A stretch of DNA of 64,000 nucleotides from an uncultured Vibrio sp. GTDB taxonomy: Bacteria; Pseudomonadota; Gammaproteobacteria; Enterobacterales; Vibrionaceae. The DNA lies in contig CANNGN010000005.1 in the NCBI GenBank assembly GCA_947504195.1, positions 175,196 through 239,195 on the forward strand, written 5' to 3'. The translations under genes and the position numbers were made by a program. Positions 1 through 8,031 of the stretch are shown piece after piece (position 1 is the stretch's first letter; each line of letters begins with the position of its first letter). Under the pieces are notes generated by a model. The model saw nothing but the letters and a program-made list of their open reading frames with translations, was not told where the DNA came from and made no database searches.

Positions 1-135
1 TATAGTTTATCTTTTGGTTTAGTGAGCATGATTTACTTATCAGATTTTCGAATAAAAAATGTAATTTTAGAATTTCAAGTTATAACTATAACCCGTCATA
101 ATGCGTATAGATGATAAGTTGATAGGTAACGTGGC

Positions 136-1011
136 ATGATAGGTAACAAAAAGGTGGCTCAACTTGCTTCCGCTGAAGCTGTTAGCATTAAGGTTAAGAA
201 CGCAGAGTCACAACTGACTCTGTCTCGTGTGACAAAAAGTCAGTTACAAGCTGGAGAAGTCGCCTTAGTTGGAGCGGGTCCTGGAGACCCTGAACTCTTA
301 ACGGTTAAAGCTCTGAGTTATCTTCAGCAGGCTGATATTGTGCTTTATGATTATTTAGTATCCGAAGATATTATGTCATTGATTCCTAGCAGTACGATTT
401 TGGTTTGTGTAGGCAAGCGAGCTGGTCATCATAGTGTTCCTCAAGAAAAAACCAATCAATTGATTGTCGATTTTGCTAAACAAGGCCATCGAGTCGTCCG
501 TATTAAAGGTGGTGATCCTTTTATGTTTGGTCGTGGTGGAGAAGAGCTTGAAGTGTTATTTGATGCTGGAATCAAGTTTCAAGTGATCCCTGGGATTACC
601 GCCGCGGCAGGTGCTACGGCTTATGCAGGCATTCCATTAACTCACCGAGATCATGCACAATCAGCGATATTTGTGACCGGGCATGTTAAAGCAGAAAATG
701 ATGATATAGATTGGTCGACTTTAGCCAGAGGACGTCAAACTCTCGTTATCTATATGGGATTGATGAAGTCTAATTATATTCAGAAACAACTGCTGAAGCA
801 TGGTCGGCAAGGCGATACCCCGATTGCGATTATTGAACGCGGTACGCAGTCAAAACAACAGGTATTTAAAGGTAAACTCTCTGACTTGTCCCAGCTAGCA
901 GCGGGTGCTGAATCACCATCATTAATTGTAATAGGAGAAGTGGTTAGCTTGTCTGACAAACTGAATTGGTTCTTACCCAATACACAAGTAGAAAAGAATC
1001 AATATGCTTAG
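136..1011 (+). CDS. cobA: Uroporphyrinogen-III C-methyltransferase (SUMT)
   Basis: Methylates uroporphyrinogen III at C2 and C7 with S-adenosylmethionine to give precorrin-2, the entry step to siroheme and cobalamin. The SAM-binding loop [15 protein letters not shown] lies near residues 46-60 and the family motif [16 protein letters not shown] near 122-137; a single tetrapyrrole methylase domain covers about residues 42-275. The protein is 291 aa and has no CysG-type dehydrogenase/chelatase half. The first 40 residues precede the conserved domain and carry no recognisable motif, so the true start could be later; no strong Shine-Dalgarno sequence decides it. In relatives such a gene usually sits beside nitrite reductase genes, but the upstream neighbour is outside the window. 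The family call is firm. Confidence 0.93.
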   Translation: MIGNKKVAQLASAEAVSIKVKNAESQLTLSRVTKSQLQAGEVALVGAGPGDPELLTVKALSYLQQADIVLYDYLVSEDIMSLIPSSTILVCVGKRAGHHSVPQEKTNQLIVDFAKQGHRVVRIKGGDPFMFGRGGEELEVLFDAGIKFQVIPGITAAAGATAYAGIPLTHRDHAQSAIFVTGHVKAENDDIDWSTLARGRQTLVIYMGLMKSNYIQKQLLKHGRQGDTPIAIIERGTQSKQQVFKGKLSDLSQLAAGAESPSLIVIGEVVSLSDKLNWFLPNTQVEKNQYA

Positions 1012-1057
1012 TTTTCGCTATTAAGCGAGAGAGCTAAGTATTGTGGTACATAGGGGC

Positions 1058-1972
1058 CTATATCGTGTGATCGATTGAGCCTGGTTCATCACTTTCAATG
1101 GTGAATTTCTGGCTTAGCAGGGTACTTAATTGTTCAAAGTAATCGGCATTACTTTTATTACCAAGTAATTTACACAACTCATTGCCTGTTGGACTGAAAC
1201 GAAAGTAGAGTAATCGAATACCTTTAGATAAAGGGGATAGTGATACTCGCTTTGCTTGGTAATGTAAAACAAGTGGTGGGTTGAGTTCAATTTCACCAGA
1301 TTCTAATTCAGAGGCATGCAATAACCCTAATTCTATTAATACGAGCAAGCTTGAATAAGGTAAATGAAAATTGCCAAGGCTAATGCTAATGGAGTTATCT
1401 CGCTTACCGAAGCTAAAAATTGAACCTTGAGACTTTATGCCTACACAAATTTTCTTGCTACTATCTTGCCCAAAACTGCAGGCTATTGTTGCTGCGCGTT
1501 GGAGAATTTGTGCTTCTTTTGGCGTCATGTCTTTAAGCACTTTTAATGCTTTCATCGACGTTGAACCTGGATTGGTGACTTCGAGCTTTAGTACTTGAGC
1601 CCACAAACGTTGCATTGAACTGTTATGGATTTCTTGTGCCATGGTAAAAAAGCGAAGTAACCAATCTTGATCAGGCTCACCTGCGGTCTCATTTTTACAG
1701 CTTGATAGTGCGATCTTCATGATCTGTTCTAAGTTTTTTTGGCGCTGTTCTTTGAGGCGATTTTCGCGGTCTATTGCTCTCTCTAATGGGGAAAGGGGAT
1801 CTTTGGTTTTAACCAATAATGCATCAAGACCATGAGATTGAGCGATTTGCATCACTTGACTAGCACTATCTTTAATGTGGTTCTTAGTGCGCTTTTGGGT
1901 ATTCGATGTTGTTTCGGTGGGAGGGGCAATAATAACCGACGTTTTTTCCTTTTCCATGCTTGAGTCACCCAT
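1058..1972 (-). CDS. Conserved hypothetical protein, probably TIGR03899 family
   Basis: A 304-aa cytoplasmic protein with no signal peptide or membrane segment. Its central part (about residues 95-150) has the pattern DWLLRFF-x2-AQEI-x4-MQRLWAQVL-x3-VTNPGS followed by ALKVLKDMTPKEAQI, which resembles the Gammaproteobacterial TIGR03899/DUF2806-like group of unknown function. The N-terminal 35 residues are polar and low complexity. It lies on the same strand as the zinc-uptake cluster, 124 bp downstream of the DUF3299 gene, and could be the last gene of that transcript (a zrgE-like position), but nothing in its own sequence suggests zinc binding. The family assignment is from memory of the motif pattern; function is unknown. 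Confidence 0.7.
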   Translation of the reverse strand: MGDSSMEKEKTSVIIAPPTETTSNTQKRTKNHIKDSASQVMQIAQSHGLDALLVKTKDPLSPLERAIDRENRLKEQRQKNLEQIMKIALSSCKNETAGEPDQDWLLRFFTMAQEIHNSSMQRLWAQVLKLEVTNPGSTSMKALKVLKDMTPKEAQILQRAATIACSFGQDSSKKICVGIKSQGSIFSFGKRDNSISISLGNFHLPYSSLLVLIELGLLHASELESGEIELNPPLVLHYQAKRVSLSPLSKGIRLLYFRFSPTGNELCKLLGNKSNADYFEQLSTLLSQKFTIESDEPGSIDHTI

Positions 1973-2096
1973 TACTCATTCTAGTAAGTATTAATCTAGC
2001 CTGTATTTGTTAATTCAGCCAGTCTAGTTTTCTTAGTTCGAGAGGTCTTGCGATACTCACGTTAAATAAGCCGAATTTTCATCGGCTTATTAGCTA

Positions 2097-2597
2097 TTAC
2101 ATATCATCGTACTCTTCAATACTCTTACCTTCGAGAATGTATCCTGCTTGACCAAACTCACTATCAAATGCTTCTGATTTTAGTGTACCTACAACGTAGA
2201 TGACGTCCCAAAGTTCTTGAACCGGTGCGCCATCTGGGAACTTAACATACACAATTTGATTCGGTGGCGGCGGCGGTACATGAATACAAGCGCCAAAATA
2301 AGGGACTAAGAGAAATTCTGTAACCGTATTTTCATCTCCCTCAAGTGGCACGACAAACCCCGGAATTTTAATCAGAGTTCCATCTAGTTCTGGGCGAACT
2401 TTTCCTACTGTTGTTTGTTCTGCTGGAGAGTTCCCTTCATGATCAGTTAACAGTGCTAAGCCTTGATCGTTAAATTGGTTGCGTTCTTCTACTGGCACGA
2501 GATCAATCCAGTCTAGCTTTTCAGGTTCTGCTTGCGCTTGGCAAAGCGGTATGACAAGCATAAGTAAAATAGTAAACCACCTTCTTGGGTTGGTCAT
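2097..2597 (-). CDS. zrgD: DUF3299 periplasmic protein of the zinc-uptake cluster
   Basis: A 166-aa secreted protein. Residues 1-23 form a Sec signal peptide ending QAQA before EPEK. The DUF3299 core includes GFVVPLEGDENTVTEFLLVP and the hallmark ACIHVPPPPPNQ near residues 104-115, with Cys and His that could bind metal. It follows the ABC permease gene by 12 bp on the same strand, so the two are probably co-transcribed. In Vibrio cholerae the homologous cluster is known as ZrgABCDE, a second zinc-uptake system beside ZnuABC; assigning the letter D here relies on gene order. The biochemical role of the domain is not established. Confidence 0.75.
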   Translation of the reverse strand: MTNPRRWFTILLMLVIPLCQAQAEPEKLDWIDLVPVEERNQFNDQGLALLTDHEGNSPAEQTTVGKVRPELDGTLIKIPGFVVPLEGDENTVTEFLLVPYFGACIHVPPPPPNQIVYVKFPDGAPVQELWDVIYVVGTLKSEAFDSEFGQAGYILEGKSIEEYDDM

Positions 2598-2609
2598 AAA
2601 GATTCCCTT

Positions 2610-3881
2610 TTAAATTCGGATTGTCATGCCATCAGCCAATGATTGGCGATAGGCTCGTACAGCTGGAATAATACCGATGATCATACCTGCAAATTGAACG
2701 TAACCCAATAATATCCACTCATGAGCAGTAAGCGTTGATAACGTAATCGCAATGCCATATTGGTTGTGGATAATGGGTGCAGCAATTGACATTAATAGAA
2801 AGCATCCTAGCACACCAGTAATTATTCCCAAGAACGTTAGCGCACTGGCCTCACTGACTAACAGTGAAAACACATGTTTCGGGCGAGCGCCCATTGCTCG
2901 TAATATTGCCATTTCTCGTCGACGTTCTTGTAAGCTGGTTAGGAGGCTACTAAGCATCCCCAATAGACCGGCAATGACAACAAAAATAGATACGGCCATT
3001 AATGCTTGCTCTGCGACAGACATCATTTGCCATAGCTCATGCAGCGCCACTCCAGGTAAAATTGCACTCAGTGGTTCAAATCGATAAGTGTTGATTTCTC
3101 TTTGCAACGCAAATGTCTTTATCTTCGATTTCAATCCAAGCAGCATTGCGGTGATCTCTTTAGGCTGTAAACGTTCGGAATTGGCTGCTGCCTTCAAGGT
3201 CTCAGCATCCGGTGTTTTACCAATATGCGCACCGGACTCCCACCCAACATGGATGGCGGTAATGGCTTGCAGTGAAACATGTACCGTTTTGTCTACTGGT
3301 GTTCCTGTTGGCGCTAAAATACCAGTGACGGTAAAGGGTAAATTATCATGTCGGCTAAATCCAACGTCACTGATCCCGTGTGCGATAATGATTTCTGATC
3401 CAACGGTATAGCCAAGTTTTTTTGCAACATCAGCACCAATCACGGTATCAAATAGCCCATCGAATGGTTTACCTGTCGCAAAGGTGAGTGCTTGTTTCTG
3501 ACCATAGTGAAAGTGTTCAAAATAGTCGAGGTTTGTACCCATGACTCGAAAACCTCTGTGTGAATCACCTAAAGAAATGGGAATCGACCACTTTACAGCG
3601 GAATCTTCGCTAAAGTGCTGGTAGCTTTTCCAGTCGATATTATTGGTGGCATTACCAATTCTAAATACCGAATAGAGTAATAAATTAACTTGGCCAGATC
3701 GCCCGCCAACAATGAGATCAGTCCCTGAGATAGTATTGGCAAAGCTGCTTTTAGCTTGAGTTCTGATCCGTTCGACACCGAGCAATAAGATAACGGATAT
3801 AGCAACGGTAAGAATCGTCAGAATGGCCGTGGTTTTTCGGTTAAGAACACTCTTCCACGCTAAGTTTGCAATCACGTTCAT
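2610..3881 (-). CDS. zrgC: ABC transporter permease, FtsX/MacB type, of the Zrg zinc-uptake cluster
   Basis: A 423-aa inner-membrane permease with the type VII (MacB/LolCE/FtsX) layout: one N-terminal transmembrane helix (about 14-36), a large periplasmic MacB_PCD domain (about 40-285), and three C-terminal helices (about 293-318, 340-365, 385-408) in an FtsX domain. The cytoplasmic signature RRREMAILRAMGARPKHVF (about 320-338) is clear. Its start overlaps the stop of the upstream ATPase gene by 4 bp, indicating translational coupling. Members of this permease class usually drive mechanotransmission rather than classical substrate translocation, so how this pair supports zinc uptake is an open question. 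The membership in the zinc cluster is inferred from neighbours. Confidence 0.85.
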   Translation of the reverse strand: MNVIANLAWKSVLNRKTTAILTILTVAISVILLLGVERIRTQAKSSFANTISGTDLIVGGRSGQVNLLLYSVFRIGNATNNIDWKSYQHFSEDSAVKWSIPISLGDSHRGFRVMGTNLDYFEHFHYGQKQALTFATGKPFDGLFDTVIGADVAKKLGYTVGSEIIIAHGISDVGFSRHDNLPFTVTGILAPTGTPVDKTVHVSLQAITAIHVGWESGAHIGKTPDAETLKAAANSERLQPKEITAMLLGLKSKIKTFALQREINTYRFEPLSAILPGVALHELWQMMSVAEQALMAVSIFVVIAGLLGMLSSLLTSLQERRREMAILRAMGARPKHVFSLLVSEASALTFLGIITGVLGCFLLMSIAAPIIHNQYGIAITLSTLTAHEWILLGYVQFAGMIIGIIPAVRAYRQSLADGMTIRI

Positions 3882-4579
3882 TGTTGACCTCCAGCGCGGT
3901 TAAGTTCAGGTAAGCTGATTGCACGAGAAAACTTAGTTTCTAAAGTTGGATCATGACTAACAAAGACAACCGTTGAGTTGACTCGGTTGGCCTCTTCTAA
4001 CAATAAGCTTATAAATGCACTGCGCGAGTCATAATCTAGAGCGGAAGTGGGTTCATCTGCAATAAGAAGTTGTGGCGAGCCTATTAGTGCTCTCGCCGCA
4101 GCAACACGCTGTTGTTGACCAATACTTAACTCTACCACTGGTTGATGCATTAAGGTCTTATCCAGTTTTAGACGAGTGAGCAACTGTTCACTGTCTGATA
4201 GCACATCGTCGTGGAGGTTAGCGCGTCTGCGAATTGAAAATTGACATGGCAAAGCGACATTTTCGATTACTGATAAATATGGCAGTAAATTAAACTGTTG
4301 GAAAATATACCCAATATTATCGGCTCGAAATTGATCACGCTGTTGTGGTTTCAAGTGGCCAAGTTGAGTCTCTAAAATACTCACTTTTCCTGATGTTGCT
4401 GAGTTGATACCAGTGAGTAAGCTCAGAAGTGTGGACTTGCCACATCCGCTAGGGCCTTTGATAAATAAATGCTCACCGCGTTTAACCGTTAGGTTTTCGA
4501 TATCGATAATAGATGTCGACGCTTTAGGCCAGTGAAACTTCACGTTAGAGAGATCGATAACAGGGGATGAATTGCTCAT
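3878..4579 (-). CDS. zrgB: ABC transporter ATP-binding protein (LolD/MacB-like) of the Zrg zinc-uptake cluster
   Basis: A 233-aa ABC ATPase. The Walker A motif GPSGCGKST is at residues 42-50, the Q-loop YIFQQFNLLPYLSVIENVALP near 91-111, an ABC signature variant ELSIGQQQRVAAARAL near 154-169 (LSIGQ instead of LSGGQ), the Walker B LLIADEPTSALD near 175-186 and the switch His in VFVSHD near 206-211. It resembles LolD and MacB ATPases and is translationally coupled with the FtsX-type permease that follows. The gene lies between the histidine-rich ZrgA gene and the permease, all on one strand, which fits a zinc-responsive operon. Confidence 0.87.
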   Translation of the reverse strand: MSNSSPVIDLSNVKFHWPKASTSIIDIENLTVKRGEHLFIKGPSGCGKSTLLSLLTGINSATSGKVSILETQLGHLKPQQRDQFRADNIGYIFQQFNLLPYLSVIENVALPCQFSIRRRANLHDDVLSDSEQLLTRLKLDKTLMHQPVVELSIGQQQRVAAARALIGSPQLLIADEPTSALDYDSRSAFISLLLEEANRVNSTVVFVSHDPTLETKFSRAISLPELNRAGGQQ

Positions 4580-4645
4580 GGTCTTTTGCCTATGTCCCGT
4601 AAAAGTAAGAGCCGACTTACTTTTACGGGTGGGTGGACGTATTAA

Positions 4646-5362
4646 TTAAAGTTGAACAGTCGGTTGGTCAGCGTTAAGTTCGACAGCGGTTTGCTGTTTG
4701 TCGGTAAACACGTTTACGTCGATTTCATGCGTAGTTGGGAATGCAGTGAACCAAGTTGTGGTTAACGACTTTAACTCGCTTATTTGTTCACAATGATAAG
4801 TGTATTCGATAGTAAACTCACTGTGTGTCCCTTCTTCGTGGTCATGTCCTTCGTGACCTTCTTCATGGCTATCGTGGTCATGATCTTTGTGTTCGCCTTC
4901 ATGGCTATCGTGGTCGTGGTCTTTGTGTTCGTCTTTATGGCTATCGTGGTCATGATCTTTGTGCTCATCTTCATGGCTATCGTGGTCATGGTCTTTGTGC
5001 CCGTCTTCATGACCTTCGTGGTCATGCTCCTCGTGCTCTTCACCTGGCGCATGTACGTGAGCGGTTTCCAATGAACAGTTTGCTGCTGAATTTAGTGAGA
5101 CTAACTTGTTGGCATCTTCTAGGATCTCAACGGCATTATCTATTTTTTTATGATCTTGTTCATTTTCTGGATGATGTTCAAAACCCACAATATCCATACC
5201 TGGTGACGTGATTTCAATCAGCAAGTCATGCCCATCTTGAGCAATGTTCATTTCGATATTGCCATGAACATGAGCGCCGTGTTGACGAACTTCTTCGTTT
5301 GCTAGAGATGGGGTTGAAAGAGCCAATCCAACTAGGATAGATAAAGGTAGTTGCTTGTACAT
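4646..5362 (-). CDS. zrgA: Histidine-rich zinc uptake protein ZrgA (DUF2796)
   Basis: A 238-aa periplasmic protein with a signal peptide (about residues 1-22, ending SLA before NEEVRQHGAHVHG). The ATG at 5362 is preferred over an in-frame TTG six codons upstream because GGAG lies eight bases before it. The N-terminal DUF2796 part starts with HGAHVHGNIEMNIA. The middle (about 107-180) is a striking His/Asp/Glu tract built from 12-residue units of the type HDHDSHEDEHKD, encoded by 36-bp DNA repeats and likely to chelate zinc. The C-terminal part includes a Tyr-His-Cys and a TTWFTAFPTTHEIDV segment. It is the first gene of the cluster, with a Zur-type palindrome about 160 bp upstream. Confidence 0.88.
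   Translation of the reverse strand: MYKQLPLSILVGLALSTPSLANEEVRQHGAHVHGNIEMNIAQDGHDLLIEITSPGMDIVGFEHHPENEQDHKKIDNAVEILEDANKLVSLNSAANCSLETAHVHAPGEEHEEHDHEGHEDGHKDHDHDSHEDEHKDHDHDSHKDEHKDHDHDSHEGEHKDHDHDSHEEGHEGHDHEEGTHSEFTIEYTYHCEQISELKSLTTTWFTAFPTTHEIDVNVFTDKQQTAVELNADQPTVQL
4861..5040. repeat. 36-bp tandem repeat inside zrgA
   Basis: Four consecutive 36-bp units begin at 4861, 4897, 4933 and 4969, each starting cttcatggct or ctttatggct, and a fifth degenerate unit follows at 5005. They differ at a few positions and keep the reading frame, encoding the His-rich 12-residue repeat of ZrgA. There are no spacers, so this is a coding minisatellite and not a CRISPR array. Confidence 0.95.
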
Positions 5363-5520
5363 GTTGTTCTCCAAATTCAAATTAGGTGTTCTTTGTCACG
5401 ATCAAATTGATGCTCGATAAATGCAAAGCTCATTCCTCAGTAATATCGATACTATTGCTGAGTGGTGAATTTGTGCGGATTAAATATTGAAGAGCGCATC
5501 AACTTATATATGGAAAGTAG

Positions 5521-5543
5521 GAATTGTTATAATATAACAATTC
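5521..5543. promoter_or_regulatory. Predicted Zur-binding site
   Basis: A perfect 23-bp palindrome: the 11-base arm GAATTGTTATA, a central A, then TATAACAATTC. It differs only slightly from the Gammaproteobacterial Zur box consensus (arms GAAATGTTATA and TATAACATTTC). It lies 158 bp upstream of the zrgA start and 17 bp beyond the msrA stop codon, in the right place to repress the minus-strand zinc-uptake cluster when zinc is plentiful. A terminator role for msrA is less likely because the stem is almost all A/T. Confidence 0.8.
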
Positions 5544-5559
5544 CTATCAGAGACAAGTC

Positions 5560-6192
5560 TTAATCTTGAGAGGGAAAACAAACCCCTGTTCCTTTCAGAC
5601 CACAGTAACCATCAGGGTTTTTAGCCAAATATTGCTGGTGGTAACTTTCTGCATAATAGAAAGGTTTAGCAGGCTGGATTTCGGTGGTAATTACAGGCAG
5701 TGATTTAGACTCTAATAGCTGTTGAAACTTTTTTTGCGAGCGTTCGATGATCGCTTTTTGTTCGTCGTTGTAATAGTAAATCGCTGAGCGATATTGAGTA
5801 CCGATATCGTTCCCTTGACGCATACCTTGTGTAGGATCGTGATGTTCCCAGAAATACGCTAATAGCTGATCGAGAGTCAGGGTATTGGGATCATAAATAA
5901 TTCGGACAACTTCGGTATGCCCAGTGGTTCCGCTGCATACTTCTTCATAGGTTGGGTTTGGAGTTAGCCCGCCTGAATAACCAACAGCAGTAGAAAGCAC
6001 ACCGTCTATTTGCCAAAATAATCGTTCTGCACCCCAAAAGCATCCCATGCCGACAATGATTTTTTGTTGTCCGTTTTTGGGCTCAGCAGATAAAATCGAT
6101 TGATTGACGTAGTGAATATCGTCGATTTGAAGTGGTGTTGCTCTCCCTTTTGGAGGAGTATCAATAATGGGCATTTCGTTATTATTCGACAT
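5560..6192 (-). CDS. msrA: Peptide methionine-(S)-S-oxide reductase MsrA
   Basis: Reduces the S-epimer of methionine sulfoxide in proteins. The catalytic motif GCFWG puts the nucleophilic cysteine at residue 51, close to Cys51/52 of E. coli MsrA, and YSGG follows near 73. Other family signatures are TGHTEVVRIIYDP near 90-102 and FWEHHDPTQGMRQGNDIGTQYRS near 114-136. Two C-terminal cysteines in GYCGLKGTGVCFPSQD are the expected resolving residues. At 210 aa with an N-terminal lead of about 40 residues, it matches the long enterobacterial form. It is transcribed away from tamA; an intergenic region of 126 bp separates their starts. Confidence 0.96.
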   Translation of the reverse strand: MSNNNEMPIIDTPPKGRATPLQIDDIHYVNQSILSAEPKNGQQKIIVGMGCFWGAERLFWQIDGVLSTAVGYSGGLTPNPTYEEVCSGTTGHTEVVRIIYDPNTLTLDQLLAYFWEHHDPTQGMRQGNDIGTQYRSAIYYYNDEQKAIIERSQKKFQQLLESKSLPVITTEIQPAKPFYYAESYHQQYLAKNPDGYCGLKGTGVCFPSQD

Positions 6193-6318
6193 ACAGTACC
6201 TATATAAGAAGGAATGTTGTTACCAACCATAATCTAGATTTCGCGGTAAGGATACAGACAGTGTGTTTCGAAACCGTTAAGATATGCAAAATTAGCCTAT
6301 TTCCCCAAAAATTGTTGT

Positions 6319-8031
6319 ATGAGATTGTTGTTACCCTCACTAGCTATTAGCCTTTTCCTTATGTCTTCCAGTGCATACTCCGATGTTGATTTAACGATTA
6401 AGGGGGTAAAAGGAGCAGAAAAAGAAAATATTGATGCTTACTTATCGTCAATCGACGAAGATGATTATTCAACGAGTTTACGCTTTCGCTCTCGGTTGAA
6501 AGATGAAATAACGCTGGCTCTCAATGCTCTTGGATACTATCACCCAGAGATCTCATTTCGCGTAGAAGACGATGGCCAAGAATTGGTGGTGAACGTTGAT
6601 CGTGGACCGGCCACTGTCATCAAAAGCTTGGATATTCAGCTCGACGGTGAAGCGAACACGGATAATGATTTTGTGCAGCTTATCGAAGAGAGCTCACTAA
6701 AAATTGGAAGCGTGATAAACCAAGGCGAATATGACAGTTTAAAAGCGAGTATTCAAAGCTTGGCGGTGAATAAAGGTTACTTCAACGGCCAATTTCGCCA
6801 AAGCAGTTTAGCGATATCTCCTCAACTTAACCAAGCATTTGTTACGCTCGATTATGACAGTGGTGAACGTTTTCGTTATGGTGAGATCAATATAGAAGGC
6901 AGTCAAATTTTAGAGTCAAAAGTTGAATTATTAAAATCGTTTGACGAAGGTGATAAATATTTGGTTTCCGAGTTGGGTGAATTCAATCAACAGCTTTCCA
7001 ATACAGGGTGGTTTTCCACTGTCTTAATTCAGCCAAATTTAGACGAGGCTGGTGAGAACAATGTACTTCCTATCGATGTAACACTTTTGCCCGCTGTGAA
7101 AAACAAAATGGAAGTGGGGATTGGGTATTCTACCGATGTTGGCGTTCGAGGTTCTTTTATCTGGAATAAGCCCTGGTTGAATGAAAAAGGACACTCTTTT
7201 TCCAGTAATCTGTCGCTTTCCGAAACGGAACAAACGGTCACAGCAAGTTATAAGATTCCATTAGATAATCCTATTGATGAATATTATGTCATTCAGTATG
7301 GGTTAAAAAATGAAGACAGCTCCGACACTCAAAGTATTGAATCAAACTTAGCTCTAAAGCGATTTTTGCATTTTGATAATGGCTGGAATCGCACGTTATC
7401 GATTCGCTATTTAATTGAAAACTATGAGCAAGGGTCATTAGACGATATTGCTCACTTTGTCCTGCCAGGTATTACGTTTTCTCGAACTCGAAGCCGTGGA
7501 ACTCGGTTAATTCATTGGGGAGATAAAATTACAGCAACTGCAGAGTACGGGAATGAAGATTTTTTCTCTGATACGGACATTTTACATCTAACCGGTGAAG
7601 GCGCTTTAATTCGAACGCTTTCCGATACTCACCGAACCATTTTTCGTGTAGCAGGTGGGGCAAATTTAATTGATGATTTTGGCGAAGTCCCACCGTCACT
7701 GCGTTTTTATGCTGGTGGAGACAACAGTATCAGAGGTTATGACTATGAGTCTATTTCCCCAACGGATTCCAATGGTGATGTCGTGGGCGGAAAGTTCTTA
7801 ATTACCTCTTCAGTTGAGTATCAGTATCACGTTTATGGGAATTGGTGGGGAGCGCTTTTCTACGACATTGGCGATGCGTTTGATGATATGCCTGATTTGA
7901 AACACGGTGTAGGTTTTGGCGCGCGTTGGGTTTCTCCAATTGGGCCACTTCGCCTTGATTTTGCTTGGGGATTAGATGAAGAGCCGAGTGATCAATTCCA
8001 TATCCACTTTACTTTAGGGCCTGAATTATGA
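6319..8031 (+). CDS. tamA: Translocation and assembly module outer-membrane protein TamA
   Basis: An Omp85-family outer-membrane protein of 570 aa. A signal peptide covers residues 1-21 (ending SSAYS before DVDLT), then three POTRA domains (about 22-260), then a C-terminal 16-strand barrel with the family RGY motif in GGDNSIRGYDYESI (about 467-480) and a final strand FHIHFTLGPEL. With TamB it assists delivery of autotransporters and other outer-membrane components and is linked to phospholipid traffic. Its last codon overlaps the tamB start by 4 bp, so both are co-translated. Confidence 0.95.
   Translation: MRLLLPSLAISLFLMSSSAYSDVDLTIKGVKGAEKENIDAYLSSIDEDDYSTSLRFRSRLKDEITLALNALGYYHPEISFRVEDDGQELVVNVDRGPATVIKSLDIQLDGEANTDNDFVQLIEESSLKIGSVINQGEYDSLKASIQSLAVNKGYFNGQFRQSSLAISPQLNQAFVTLDYDSGERFRYGEINIEGSQILESKVELLKSFDEGDKYLVSELGEFNQQLSNTGWFSTVLIQPNLDEAGENNVLPIDVTLLPAVKNKMEVGIGYSTDVGVRGSFIWNKPWLNEKGHSFSSNLSLSETEQTVTASYKIPLDNPIDEYYVIQYGLKNEDSSDTQSIESNLALKRFLHFDNGWNRTLSIRYLIENYEQGSLDDIAHFVLPGITFSRTRSRGTRLIHWGDKITATAEYGNEDFFSDTDILHLTGEGALIRTLSDTHRTIFRVAGGANLIDDFGEVPPSLRFYAGGDNSIRGYDYESISPTDSNGDVVGGKFLITSSVEYQYHVYGNWWGALFYDIGDAFDDMPDLKHGVGFGARWVSPIGPLRLDFAWGLDEEPSDQFHIHFTLGPEL

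Noticed and set aside
4861..5040. CRISPR-like array
   Set aside because: The 36-bp units are directly joined, have no spacers and keep the zrgA reading frame.
4780..5211. Long open frames on both strands across the ZrgA repeat
   Set aside because: They are by-products of the 36-bp coding repeat: low-complexity Met/Val/Phe or His/Arg peptides without a ribosome site, overlapping a well-supported gene.
5521..5543. Terminator for msrA
   Set aside because: The stem is nearly all A/T and lacks a proper T tail; the match to a Zur box explains it better.
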